64,000 bases of DNA from Acidimicrobiales bacterium (GCA_028823445.1 JAPKBH010000003.1:54857-118856); one strand, 5' to 3'; shown: positions 43,393-52,169, counted from the stretch's first letter. Notes: generated from the sequence alone by a model not told the origin. Program-made: numbers and translations.

Positions 43393-44193
43393 ATGACGAA
43401 CCCCACTTCTTCTGTAGCGACCACCGGGTCTCCAGGTTCGCGCGCTTTAGGTTTGGCTACGTTGGCGGGTTTGGTCGGGTTGTTGGTGTTGGCTTTTGTG
43501 TTGACCGAACCTGATGTGCGTATTCACCCCAGCACGGGCCAGGAGATTGGCCAGTTTGATGCGGTACGGCTTTTGTATTTGCATGTGCCCATGGCGGTGA
43601 TTACTTATGTTGCTTATAGTTTGGCGGCTTTTGCGTCGGCGGGGTATTTGATTAAACGAACTCCTTGGTGGGATGTCACGGCTCATGCGGCGGCCGAGGT
43701 GGGCACAGTGTTTTGTTTCTTGGTGTTGGTTACGGGCTCCATTTGGGGTCGCCCGGTGTGGAACACCTGGTGGGAGTGGGGCGATGTGCGCTTGATGACC
43801 ACGTTGATCTTATTTTTGATGTTTGTGGGTTACTTGGCTTTGCGTCGCACAGCGGCTGACCCGCGGGTGCAGGCTCGGCGGGCGGCGGTGGTGGCCTTGG
43901 TAGCTATTGTGGATTTGCCTTTGGTTAACCGTTCGGTGGAATGGTGGGAGAACCGCACTCTGCATCAGAAGTCCACGTTGGGTGAATTGAAAATTGAGGA
44001 CCTCACTTTGTTTACGTTGATGGTTGGGTTTTTAGTGTTTTTGATGGTTTTTTCTTGGTTGTTGTTGCATCGTTTTCGGGTGGGTTGGTTGACCTTGGCC
44101 GCTGGTGAGCATCAGGTGGCGGCCGCCATCAAGGAGCGTCGAGCGGAAGCCGATGGTTCAGGGGTGGCCTCCGCGGTGGGAGAAACTTCATGA
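43393..44193 (+). CDS. ccmC: Cytochrome c maturation protein CcmC
   Basis: Heme-handling membrane protein that loads heme onto CcmE. It has about six helices in 266 residues. The Trp-rich heme site is GRPVWNTWWEWGDVRLM, close to the CcmC form WGKPMWGTWWVWDARLT. A conserved His lies before the block in YLHVPMAV and another after it in NRTLHQKS. ATG 43393 is used; an earlier in-frame ATG at 43294 runs through ccmB. The stop overlaps ccmD (ATGA). Confidence 0.93.
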   Translation: MTNPTSSVATTGSPGSRALGLATLAGLVGLLVLAFVLTEPDVRIHPSTGQEIGQFDAVRLLYLHVPMAVITYVAYSLAAFASAGYLIKRTPWWDVTAHAAAEVGTVFCFLVLVTGSIWGRPVWNTWWEWGDVRLMTTLILFLMFVGYLALRRTAADPRVQARRAAVVALVAIVDLPLVNRSVEWWENRTLHQKSTLGELKIEDLTLFTLMVGFLVFLMVFSWLLLHRFRVGWLTLAAGEHQVAAAIKERRAEADGSGVASAVGETS

Positions 44194-44348
44194 CGCATCT
44201 TGGTTATTTGCTGGGCGGTTGGGGAGTGGCGGCCGTACTTTTGACGGTTTATGCCGTCTCGGTGGTGCGTCGAGGACGGGCGTTGAGTGTTTCGGTGCCT
44301 GAAGATAAGCGCCGGTGGTTGACTTCTCAGAACCCGACCGATGACTGA
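44190..44348 (+). CDS. ccmD: Heme exporter small subunit CcmD
   Basis: A 52-residue protein in the canonical place between ccmC and ccmE. It has a single membrane helix (YLLGGWGVAAVLLTVYAVSVV) followed by a basic segment RRGRALS and a polar tail. This is the expected CcmD topology. ATG 44190 overlaps the ccmC stop and its own stop (44346-44348) overlaps the start of ccmE by eight bases. Small size makes it easy to miss. Confidence 0.88.
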   Translation: MTHLGYLLGGWGVAAVLLTVYAVSVVRRGRALSVSVPEDKRRWLTSQNPTDD

Positions 44349-44859
44349 GGACCTCACCCCGCAACCCAGTCGCCCGGAGCGCCCGCCGCGCCGCCGTGGG
44401 TCGGTAGCGGTCATTGTTTTGGTTTTGGCGGCTTTGGTAGCGGTGTTGGCCGTTACTTTGGGTGACGCCACGCTGGTTTTTTATGAAGTTGATGAAGCAG
44501 TAGAGCAGCGAACCGAGTTGGTGTCTAGCCGCTTTCGGGTGGTGGGTACGCCGTTGCCGGGTTTGGTAGAGACTCGCCTTGATGGTGAGGCGGCGGTGGT
44601 CTTTACTTTTTGTGCTTCGGGAGTGTTTGCCGATGTAGCCCATGTGGGTGACCCGGCGGAGTTGTTTCAGCCGGGCGTACCGGTGGTGTTGCAGGGTTCC
44701 TGGCAAGCGGGGAGCCCGCCGGGTTTAGCTGGCTTGTCGACGGCCGCTAACGATGGATGGTTCTTGCGCACTGATCACATGGTGGTCAAGCACGACAATG
44801 ATTACCGCACTGACGAGGAACGCACCGCCGACATTGATGCTTGCGGGGTTACTGGATGA
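44341..44859 (+). CDS. ccmE: Heme chaperone CcmE
   Basis: Membrane-anchored periplasm-side heme chaperone of 172 residues. After a basic N-terminus comes one helix (residues 21-40). An OB-fold domain follows, with the heme-attachment motif VVKHDNDY: His151 as covalent ligand and Tyr155. The His form is the classical one, unlike the Cys variant of some archaea and deep bacteria. YEVDEAVEQ and RFRVVGTPLPG are typical blocks. The stop overlaps ccmF. Confidence 0.94.
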   Translation: MTEDLTPQPSRPERPPRRRGSVAVIVLVLAALVAVLAVTLGDATLVFYEVDEAVEQRTELVSSRFRVVGTPLPGLVETRLDGEAAVVFTFCASGVFADVAHVGDPAELFQPGVPVVLQGSWQAGSPPGLAGLSTAANDGWFLRTDHMVVKHDNDYRTDEERTADIDACGVTG

Positions 44860-46796
44860 ATGCTTCGTTAGGAGCTTTGTTTGTTGCCTTGGGTTTAGCG
44901 GCTTCGCTGTTAGGGGTTTTTTCGCTGGTCCGTGGCTTAGCTACGGGTGATGAACGGTTTTTGTGGCGGGTGCGTTGGTTTGTCGTTGCGGTGACGGTGG
45001 CTGCCGTGGGCCAGTTTGCCATTATGGAACGGGCGCTTATTACCCGAGATTTCACGGTGGCTTTTGTGGCCGAGCACGGCAGCCATCGCACGCCGGCTTT
45101 GTTTAACTTCGCTACTTTGTGGTCGGCTCTTGAGGGCTCCATTTTGTTGTGGGTGCTTATTTTGGCTGGCTATGTGGCCATGGTTACCTGGCGTTTTCGC
45201 CGGCGCTTGAATGACAAAATGGTGGCTTGGGCGCTGCTGGTTTTGTTGGTGGTGTGCGTGTTCTTTTTCTTGTTGCTGGCCGGCCCGGCGTTTCCTTTTG
45301 CCAAGTTTGCACCGTGGGCGGGCTATGACGGCCCGGGGCCCAACCCATTGTTGCAGAACCATTTGTTGATGGCCTTTCACCCACCGGTGCTTTATTTGGG
45401 CTATGTGGGTTTCACGGTGCCTTTTGCTTTTGCGTTGGCCTCGCTTATTACTGGTCGGTTGGGCGAGGGTTGGTTGTTGGAGACTCGCCGTTGGACGCTT
45501 ATTGCTTGGGGTTGTTTGAGTGTCGGTATTTTGTTGGGGGCCTGGTGGTCGTATGAGGTGTTGGGCTGGGGCGGCTATTGGGCGTGGGACCCGGTAGAGA
45601 ATGCCTCTTTGTTGCCGTGGCTGACTGGTACGGCTTATTTGCATTCGGTGATGGTGCAAGAGCGGCGAGGCATGTTGCGGGTGTGGAACCTTTCGTTGTT
45701 GTGCGCCACTTTTGCTTTGACTATTTTGGGCACTTTTCTTACCCGGTCGGGGGTTATTGAGTCGGTGCATGCTTTTACCGAGTCGGGTATCGGCCCCATG
45801 TTTTTAGCTTTTTTTGCTCTGATTGTGGTGGTTACGGTGGGTCTTATTGCTTGGCGTGGTGACGTGTTGCGGGCCGAGGGTCAAATCGATGCCGTGGTGT
45901 CGCGCACCGGGGCTTTTTTGGTCAACAACTTGTTGTTTGCTGGTTTTGCTTTTGTGGTTTTGTTGGGCACGTTGTACCCGTTGTTGGTGGAGGCCGCCAA
46001 CGGTGACCGTATTTCGGTAGGCAACCCTTATTTCGAGCGCATGACCATGCCTATTGGTTTCATGTTGCTGTTTTTGATGGCTATGGCACCGGCTTTGCCG
46101 TGGGGCCGGGCCGGAGCCGAGGTGCTCTCGCGCCGCTTATGGTGGCCAGCGGTTACTGGAGTAACCGTCATGGTGGTTGGGGTGGTGTTGGGGTTGCGTG
46201 GTTGGGCCCCCACTTTGGCGGTTGGTTTGGCCGGTTTTGCTACCGGCGGGGCGTTGCGCCCGTTAATTTTGGCCGTGCGTTCCCGGGGTTGGCGAGGCTT
46301 GGTGGGGCGAGCCAGCGGCGGCATGGTGGTACACGTGGGGGTGGCCATTGTGGCGGTGGCTTTGGCCATATCGTCGTCGTATGTGCGTCAAGCCGAGTTT
46401 AGTTTTGACGAACTAGGCCAAGAGGTTTCGTTTTCGGGCCACACGCTGGTTTTTGGTGGCGTTGAGGTGCGGGAGTTGTCCGAGAAAACACAGACTTTGG
46501 TGCTTATAAATTTGGATGGACAAATATTTACCCCGGCCATAAATGTGTTCCCTTTTGGCGGGCAGGCCATTGGCACGCCGACCACCCGGTCTACCTGGTG
46601 GGATGATGTCCAGCTGTCGGTGTTGGTGGTTCCCGATGAGAGCGGCCAAGTTACGGTGGTACGGGCCACCGTGCAGCCTTTGGTGTGGTGGCTGTGGGTA
46701 GGGGGAGCGGTCATGGCGGTCGGCACTTTGCTGGCGGCCATTCCGGAGCGCCGCCGCAAAAAAGACGATGATGTTTTGGTAGAGGCAACGACATGA
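44856..46796 (+). CDS. ccmF: Heme lyase CcmF
   Basis: Large membrane protein (646 residues, about 14-15 helices) that attaches heme to apocytochrome with CcmH. The WWD heme domain is readable as GWGGYWAWDPVENASLLPWL. HPPVLYLGYVGFTVPFAFAL, TFLTRSGVIESVHAF and the late DDVQLSVLVV region are typical. Conserved His are in NHLLMAFHPP and YLHSVMV. I chose ATG 44856 (ATGA overlap with ccmE). Confidence 0.95.
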   Translation: MNASLGALFVALGLAASLLGVFSLVRGLATGDERFLWRVRWFVVAVTVAAVGQFAIMERALITRDFTVAFVAEHGSHRTPALFNFATLWSALEGSILLWVLILAGYVAMVTWRFRRRLNDKMVAWALLVLLVVCVFFFLLLAGPAFPFAKFAPWAGYDGPGPNPLLQNHLLMAFHPPVLYLGYVGFTVPFAFALASLITGRLGEGWLLETRRWTLIAWGCLSVGILLGAWWSYEVLGWGGYWAWDPVENASLLPWLTGTAYLHSVMVQERRGMLRVWNLSLLCATFALTILGTFLTRSGVIESVHAFTESGIGPMFLAFFALIVVVTVGLIAWRGDVLRAEGQIDAVVSRTGAFLVNNLLFAGFAFVVLLGTLYPLLVEAANGDRISVGNPYFERMTMPIGFMLLFLMAMAPALPWGRAGAEVLSRRLWWPAVTGVTVMVVGVVLGLRGWAPTLAVGLAGFATGGALRPLILAVRSRGWRGLVGRASGGMVVHVGVAIVAVALAISSSYVRQAEFSFDELGQEVSFSGHTLVFGGVEVRELSEKTQTLVLINLDGQIFTPAINVFPFGGQAIGTPTTRSTWWDDVQLSVLVVPDESGQVTVVRATVQPLVWWLWVGGAVMAVGTLLAAIPERRRKKDDDVLVEATT

Positions 46797-47320
46797 GGTC
46801 GGTGCGGGTCAAAGCACTGCTGGTGGGGTTGATGTTGTTGACGCTGGTGGGGGTGTTGGCCACGCGAGAGTCGGGCCCAGACCGCATGACCACCCACTTG
46901 GTTGGCCAAGGAGCGCCTCCCATTGAAGGCACCACTTTTGATGGCGAAGCTTGGCGGTTGGATTTACAACGTGGCCGTTGGGTGGTGGTCAACTTTTTTT
47001 CAACGACCTGTGTGCCTTGTGTGCGTGAACACCCCGAGTTGGTGGCCTTTGACGAGGCCCATGCGGCAGCCGATGATGTACGGGTGGTGACGGTGGCTTT
47101 CGCCGATTCCTCTAGTGCCGTAGAAGAATTTTTTCGCAGTAACGGCGGGGGTTGGCCGGTCTTAGCCACCGATACGGGGCGTATTGCTGTGGACTGGGGC
47201 GTGGTAGCGGTGCCAGAGTCTTACCTGGTGTCGCCGACCGGTTTTGTGGCTGCCAAAATTATTGGCGGAGTGGTGCAGGCTGATTTGGAAGCCATGTTGG
47301 TGGAGGCCCGAGGGTCATGA
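46793..47320 (+). CDS. ccmG: Thiol-disulfide oxidoreductase CcmG/DsbE-like
   Basis: Thioredoxin-fold protein with an N-terminal anchor (residues 7-24) and the active-site pair Cys73-Cys76 in NFFSTTCVPCVREHPEL. It reduces the haem-binding cysteines of the apocytochrome. WGVVAVPESYLVSPTGFV carries the cis-Pro and is typical of CcmG. At 175 residues it is complete. Start overlaps the ccmF stop and stop overlaps ccmH. Confidence 0.92.
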   Translation: MRSVRVKALLVGLMLLTLVGVLATRESGPDRMTTHLVGQGAPPIEGTTFDGEAWRLDLQRGRWVVVNFFSTTCVPCVREHPELVAFDEAHAAADDVRVVTVAFADSSSAVEEFFRSNGGGWPVLATDTGRIAVDWGVVAVPESYLVSPTGFVAAKIIGGVVQADLEAMLVEARGS

Positions 47321-48534
47321 ATCGCTTTCGCTGGCTGGCTTTAGTGGCTTTGGTTTTGGGCGCTTTGGTGGTTTCTGAAGTGGCGACCCAACCGGTGTTG
47401 ACCAACGCTGATCGGGCTCACCAGTTGGCCGAAAACTTTGCGTGCCCGGTTTGTTCCGGCCAGTCGGTGGCGGAGTCTGATGTTCCTATTGCCCGGGCCA
47501 TCCGTACCGAGATTGCCCGCATGGTCGATGAAGGCGCTACCGATGCCATGGTGCGTACCGAGCTGGTGGACAGTTTTGGCCAAGATATTGATTACACCCC
47601 GCAGGGTTCGGGTTTAATCGGGTTGGTGTGGGTATTGCCGGTGGTGTTGGCGGTGGCGGCGGTTACTGGTTTGGCTTTGGCGTTACGGCGTTGGTCGGGG
47701 GCCAGCACTGGGCGTGCGTCGGCTAAAAAGTCTTCTCGCCCGATGGTTTTGTTGGGTATTGCGGTGTTGGCAGTGGGGGCAGGTTTGTTGGTGGCCCAAA
47801 CTTCGGGCAGTCGGGGGGTCGGTGAAACCGGTTCGGGGGAGATTCGCTCATCGACCCGCACCTTGTTGGCTCAAGCGGGGGTGGCTGCTCCTCAGGAGGC
47901 CATAACGCTGTATACCGAGGTGCTTGAACTTCAGCCTTCCAACGTGGAGGCGTTGACTTACCGCGCTTGGGCGTTGTGGCGTTCGGGCGGCCAACTCTTG
48001 GCCCGGGTAGACATTAACGATGCGGTGACCATGGACCCGGCGTACCCCGATGCTCGAGTTTTTCGGGCTTCGATGTTGTTTGCCGACGAAGAGGCGGCTG
48101 CGGCAGCCCAAGATTTGTTGGTTTTAGACACGTTGGCGGCGCCTCCCATTGTGGGCGATTTGTTGGCGGCCAGCCATTTGCGTGAACGCATCGCTTCGTC
48201 GTTGGCGGCTCAAGGCGACTTGTTGACGGCATTAACGTTGTTGGATTCCGGCATAGAGGTGACTGCCCAGCCGGCGCCTTTGTTGGCGGAGCGGGGATGG
48301 CTGCTGGCCGTTACCTTCGAGCCAGATTTGTTGGGTTTAGCGGTCGAAGCCCTCGATGAGGCTTTAGCTTTAGAGCCAGCGCACCCCAACGCTTTGGCTT
48401 ATCGGGCGTTGGTGCGCAGCGTGTTGTTAGAAGACGCCGAAGGAGCGGCGGCAGACGCCGCGTCTTTTGCGGCCTTGGCTGACCCGCCGACTGCTTTGGT
48501 AGAACTGCTTACTACTGAGGGTTTGTTGGGTTAA
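47317..48534 (+). CDS. ccmH: CcmH fused to a CcmI-like TPR region
   Basis: The N-terminal 140 residues form CcmH: signal/anchor helix, active Cys43-Cys46 in ENFACPVCSGQSVAES, and a second helix at about 100-122. A further helix near 143-162 and a TPR-like solenoid of about 210 residues (for example AITLYTEVLELQPSNVEALTYRAWAL) match CcmI/NrfG. CcmH and CcmI functions are therefore combined in one 405-residue chain, as seen in some bacteria. It closes the operon and overlaps the convergent sixA gene by four bases. Confidence 0.9.
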   Translation: MNRFRWLALVALVLGALVVSEVATQPVLTNADRAHQLAENFACPVCSGQSVAESDVPIARAIRTEIARMVDEGATDAMVRTELVDSFGQDIDYTPQGSGLIGLVWVLPVVLAVAAVTGLALALRRWSGASTGRASAKKSSRPMVLLGIAVLAVGAGLLVAQTSGSRGVGETGSGEIRSSTRTLLAQAGVAAPQEAITLYTEVLELQPSNVEALTYRAWALWRSGGQLLARVDINDAVTMDPAYPDARVFRASMLFADEEAAAAAQDLLVLDTLAAPPIVGDLLAASHLRERIASSLAAQGDLLTALTLLDSGIEVTAQPAPLLAERGWLLAVTFEPDLLGLAVEALDEALALEPAHPNALAYRALVRSVLLEDAEGAAADAASFAALADPPTALVELLTTEGLLG

Positions 48535-49010
48535 AAAATCAAGTCGGCGGCGGTGGGTGAGTAATGGGCGCCAGCAATTTGGTTTTGGTCAAGTTCAAGT
48601 GCCCAGAGGGATGCTTTGGCGCAGCCTCGACCGCCGGTTAGCTTCACGCCGTCCATGGTGAGATCTCGGAGTATTTCGGGGATGACATCGCCGTGGCTAC
48701 AGAGCACCACATGGCCGGGTTCTGGGTTGCGGGCCAAGTTTTTTACCAGGGTGGTGGCGGCGGCATGGGCGCCTTCAAACAGGTCGGGCTCCACGCCGAC
48801 GGTTAACCCGAGTTGATTGGCCAGTTGGCTTACCGTTTGTTGGCAGCGCACTGCTCGGCTGGAAAGAACCTGCGTTATGGGCTGGCCACCTAGTGCCTCT
48901 GCTAAGTCGGCGGCTTGTTGCTGGCCGCGGTCATCTAAGGGGCGGTCAACGTCGTCGCCGTCCCAGCGATAACGGTCACCGGCCGAAGCGTGGCGCACGA
49001 GGTAGATCAT
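48531..49010 (-). CDS. SixA-like phosphohistidine phosphatase
   Basis: Short histidine phosphatase of 159 residues. The opening MIYLVRHASAGDRYRW has the RHA form of the catalytic motif seen in SixA. DRPLDDRGQQQAADLAEAL, LSSRAVRCQQT and VVLCSHGDVI with the second His complete it. Proteins of this class remove phosphate from phosphohistidine. ATG 49010 overlaps the stop of the cysteine desulfurase gene, so they are coupled. Confidence 0.9.
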   Translation of the reverse strand: MIYLVRHASAGDRYRWDGDDVDRPLDDRGQQQAADLAEALGGQPITQVLSSRAVRCQQTVSQLANQLGLTVGVEPDLFEGAHAAATTLVKNLARNPEPGHVVLCSHGDVIPEILRDLTMDGVKLTGGRGCAKASLWALELDQNQIAGAHYSPTAADLIF

Positions 49011-50125
49011 GGGCGCAAGGCCCGGAGTTCGGCCAGAACCTGGGGCACGGCTTGGAGCACGGCCTCAACATCGGCGTCGGTGGTGGTCCACCCCACAGAG
49101 AGGCGCAACGACCGGTGAGCATCAACCCCCATGGCTTTCAGCACCGGCGAGGGCTCGAGCCCTTCGGAGGCGCAGGCACTCCCCGAGTGAGCAGCGATGC
49201 CCAAGCGATCTAAGCCCAACAACACCGCTTGGGGTTCAATGCCATCAACACCGAGGCAAACCAGGTGCGGTAACCGGTGATCGGGGTGGCCATAAACGGT
49301 GACCCCATCAAGGGCCGCTAGCCCGGTGGCCAGCAGCGCCGTTTGTTGACGGCTGGTGGCTTCTTCGGCGGCCAGAACTTCGGGAGTCAGCGCCGCACAG
49401 GCCGCACCGAAGCCAGCAATGGCCGGGGCGTTTTCTAACCCGGCTCGGCGGGCCCGTTCTTGTTCACCACCTAACAACAGGGGGTCCAGGCGCAGGCCGC
49501 GACGAATAAGCAAAGCGCCGACACCCGTGGGACCACCAAACTTATGGGCGCTTAGCGAAACCAAATCGGCACCGAGGTTGGCAAAGTTCAAGACCATACG
49601 TCCCCCGGCTTGGGCGGCATCAACGTGCAACAACACTTCGTGGTGGCGACAGGCTGCAGCTACCGAGGCCAAGTCTTGGAGGGTGCCCACCTCGTGGTTA
49701 CCTAATTGCAGGTGCACTATGGCCGGTTGCTGGCTGAGGGTAGCCAAAAGTTGGCCAAGGTCTACCCGCCCGGTTTTGTCAACATTTATCAACTCCACCG
49801 GACCGTGACGCTGGGCGTTGAGCCGCACCGCCGAATGCTCCATAGCGGAAAGAACGCTGGGTGCCCCCGGGTTGCGTTGGGCAGCACCGAAACATGCCGC
49901 CGCGATTGATTCAGTCGCCCCAGAAGTAAAGGCCACTTCTCGGCTGCGGGCCCCAAAAAAGCCGGCCACTTGTTGGCGGGCTATCTCGATGTTGTGGCGG
50001 ACGGTCATGCCTTCGCTATGAATACGCCCCGGGTCTCCGGTTAAATCTAGGGCCGCATGGAGGGCCGCCCGCCCAGCGGGACGCAACGGCGAAGACGAAG
50101 CATGGTCAAAGTAGTGGCGGTTCAT
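49007..50125 (-). CDS. Cysteine desulfurase (NifS/IscS class)
   Basis: PLP enzyme that takes sulfur from cysteine for Fe-S clusters and thio-modified tRNA. The PLP lysine is Lys195 in SLSAHKFGGPTGVGAL and the persulfide Cys318 in HSGSACASEGLEPS. YFDHASSSPLRP and HVDAAQAGGRM are family blocks. The 372-residue length is normal. It lies 13 bases after a SufR-like regulator and overlaps sixA. No scaffold gene is adjacent, but an Mrp-type carrier starts divergently nearby. Confidence 0.94.
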   Translation of the reverse strand: MNRHYFDHASSSPLRPAGRAALHAALDLTGDPGRIHSEGMTVRHNIEIARQQVAGFFGARSREVAFTSGATESIAAACFGAAQRNPGAPSVLSAMEHSAVRLNAQRHGPVELINVDKTGRVDLGQLLATLSQQPAIVHLQLGNHEVGTLQDLASVAAACRHHEVLLHVDAAQAGGRMVLNFANLGADLVSLSAHKFGGPTGVGALLIRRGLRLDPLLLGGEQERARRAGLENAPAIAGFGAACAALTPEVLAAEEATSRQQTALLATGLAALDGVTVYGHPDHRLPHLVCLGVDGIEPQAVLLGLDRLGIAAHSGSACASEGLEPSPVLKAMGVDAHRSLRLSVGWTTTDADVEAVLQAVPQVLAELRALRP

Positions 50126-50138
50126 CGAGGGTTGTTAG

Positions 50139-50861
50139 TCAAACGGTGATGTCGGTGATGCATGCCTCATCGCCCATGGGCAGCGACGAGGACTGGTCGG
50201 TGGTGGTTTCACCGTAAAGGATGGCCAGCATGCCCTTAACTAAACCACGGTCCACTGCACAAATAACCGGGTGTTCGATGGCGACCCCGCCAAAGGGGCA
50301 GTGCTCGGCCACGATACGTAAACTAGATGTAGTGGCCGAGTGCTCGGCTCGGGCGGCGAAACCATGAGCGGTCAGCGCATCGGCCACCACATGCATGGAC
50401 GACTGAAACGATCGCTGTACTTCGTCGGGGCCAATGGATTCGGCCATGGCTTGACCAACTTCACGACCTACTTCTTCGGCCATTTTTTCCGCTTGGTCGT
50501 TGGGCAATAAAGCCAAGGCCCGGCCAAGCAAACTGACCAGCACAGAGTCTTGACGGATGGGGAGTTCCAGCGGGCTGTCGGGGTTGGTTGCCCGGTAGTG
50601 CTTTGAGGGGCGGCCGGCGCTGGCTCCCTCTGGGCGTTCAATGACTACTTTGAGGTAGCCGCCGCCCGCCAGCTTGTCTAAATGGTGGCGAGCCACGTTG
50701 GGGTGGAGGCCGAATGCTTGGGCAGCCATGCTGGCCGTGACCCCTTGGTTGTTTCCGCGAGCCAGCAAGTAGATGTCGCGACGCGTGGGATCCCCGAAGG
50801 CGCTGGTTATCGCCGTAACAGCCGAGGCGAACTCGGTCGGCGTGAGGGGTGACCCATCCAC
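50139..50861 (-). CDS. SufR-like Fe-S-sensing transcriptional regulator
   Basis: ArsR/DeoR-like helix-turn-helix protein of 240 residues. The DNA-binding part is FGDPTRRDIYLLARGNNQG, then FGLHPNVARHHLDKLAGGGYL. Near the C-terminus are Cys in EHCPFGG, HPVICAV and GDEACIT. The first two have the CX12C spacing I recall for SufR repressors of Fe-S assembly genes. The fourth expected Cys is missing, with Ser in its place. Position directly before a cysteine desulfurase and divergent from mrp supports the role. GTG 50861 has no clear ribosome binding site. Confidence 0.8.
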   Translation of the reverse strand: MDGSPLTPTEFASAVTAITSAFGDPTRRDIYLLARGNNQGVTASMAAQAFGLHPNVARHHLDKLAGGGYLKVVIERPEGASAGRPSKHYRATNPDSPLELPIRQDSVLVSLLGRALALLPNDQAEKMAEEVGREVGQAMAESIGPDEVQRSFQSSMHVVADALTAHGFAARAEHSATTSSLRIVAEHCPFGGVAIEHPVICAVDRGLVKGMLAILYGETTTDQSSSLPMGDEACITDITV

Positions 50862-50966
50862 AATGACAGCCTAGCCATCTAGATCCCGCCGCTTACGAAA
50901 ACACGAACGACCAGCAATCTTTGTTTTTTTAAGGGGGACGGTGAGAGAGAGGTAGACTCCGCCAAG

Positions 50967-51845
50967 ATGAACGACCAGCAGGATAAATCAGGACCAGCCG
51001 GCATTTCGGTGCAAGCCGAAAGCCAAGCACCGCCCGCCTCGGGGGTGCCTTTTGGGCGGCCCGGAAACAACACTCGGGTGCTACTTATTGCCTCCGGTAA
51101 AGGCGGGGTAGGCAAATCTTCAATAACCGCCAACCTGGCGGTTGCTTTAGCCCACCGAGGAAAAGACGTCGCCGTGGTAGACGCCGACGTGTGGGGGTTC
51201 TCTATCCCTCGCATGCTGGGCATTTCTGAACCGCCTACCGTGATCGACGACATGTTGATCCCGCCCGAAGCCCACGGGGTGCGCTGTATTTCCATGGGGT
51301 TTTTCGCCGACGAAGACCAGCCAGTGGTGTGGCGAGGCCCCATGTTGCACAAAGCGTTAGAACAGTTTTTGACCGACGTTTCTTGGGGCGAACCAGACTA
51401 CCTGCTGGTTGATTTACCTCCCGGCACTGGTGACATTTCGATTTCTTTGGCCGGGTTTTTGCCCACCGCCGAAATGTTGGTGGTCACCACCCCACAAGCC
51501 GTTGCGCAAAAAGTAGCGCAACGAGCGGCCTACATGGCCGCGAAAATGAATATCACCGTTACCGGGGTTATTGAAAACATGTCGTGGTTTATGGGCGACG
51601 ACGGCACCCGCTACGAGCTCTTTGGGGCAGGTGGCGGGCAAGCTTTGGCCACGCAACTCGAAGTACCTCTGGTCGGTCAAGTACCGTTGCTGCCTGTCTT
51701 ACGGGTAGGGGCCGACACCGGAAACCCAGTTGCGGTTGACCAAGCCAGCGAAGCCGGGGTGGTTTTTGCCACTATGGCCCGGGTTGTTGATGAAGATCTC
51801 AGGCCCACCAAACGCTCACACCCAGAACTCAACTTGGTGGACTGA
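50967..51845 (+). CDS. Mrp/ApbC-type P-loop ATPase (Fe-S carrier)
   Basis: Deviant Walker A ATPase of the Mrp/NBP35 family, carrying or inserting Fe-S clusters. The P-loop is LIASGKGGVGKSSITANLA. VVDADVWGFSIPRMLG and DYLLVDLPPGTGD are typical. The C-terminal CxxC that bridges a cluster in ApbC is absent; the place reads MSWFMGDDGTRYELFG. The N-terminal DUF59 domain is also absent. At 292 residues it is the short form. It is divergent from the SufR-like gene. Confidence 0.9.
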   Translation: MNDQQDKSGPAGISVQAESQAPPASGVPFGRPGNNTRVLLIASGKGGVGKSSITANLAVALAHRGKDVAVVDADVWGFSIPRMLGISEPPTVIDDMLIPPEAHGVRCISMGFFADEDQPVVWRGPMLHKALEQFLTDVSWGEPDYLLVDLPPGTGDISISLAGFLPTAEMLVVTTPQAVAQKVAQRAAYMAAKMNITVTGVIENMSWFMGDDGTRYELFGAGGGQALATQLEVPLVGQVPLLPVLRVGADTGNPVAVDQASEAGVVFATMARVVDEDLRPTKRSHPELNLVD

Positions 51846-51896
51846 GCCCACCAATAACCTGTCGCAACGCTAAAGAATCTAAGAGAAAGAAAAATC

Positions 51897-52127
51897 ATGG
51901 ACGTACGTATAGGGGTTTCGAACACTCCCAAAGAGATCACTTTAGAAATGCCTGAAGGCACCGACCACGAAACGCTGCAAGCTGAAATTGATGCAGCGCT
52001 CACCGGCGAGTCCGCCATGTTGTGGCTGACCGATGCCAAAGGCCGTCGAGTAGGGGTACCTACTGACAAGGTGGCGTACATCGACTTGGGTAGCGAAGAG
52101 TCGGCGAGCCCGATGGGTTTTAATTAA
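51897..52127 (+). CDS. DUF3107 family protein
   Basis: A 76-residue protein that fits DUF3107, a small actinobacterial family of unknown function. The start MDVRIGVSNTPKEITLEMPE and the end RRVGVPTDKVAYIDLGS are typical. An alpha/beta pattern without membrane segment suggests a cytoplasmic protein. AGAAAG lies about five bases before ATG 51897, 51 bases after the mrp-type gene. Confidence 0.88.
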   Translation: MDVRIGVSNTPKEITLEMPEGTDHETLQAEIDAALTGESAMLWLTDAKGRRVGVPTDKVAYIDLGSEESASPMGFN

Positions 52128-52169
52128 CCGAAATAACGGTCAACGGGCTGGTCGTTCTAGGCTGGCGCT

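Noticed and set aside
44937..45770. Long minus-strand frame opposite ccmF
   Set aside because: Basic, low-complexity composition; covers the conserved WWD domain on the other strand.
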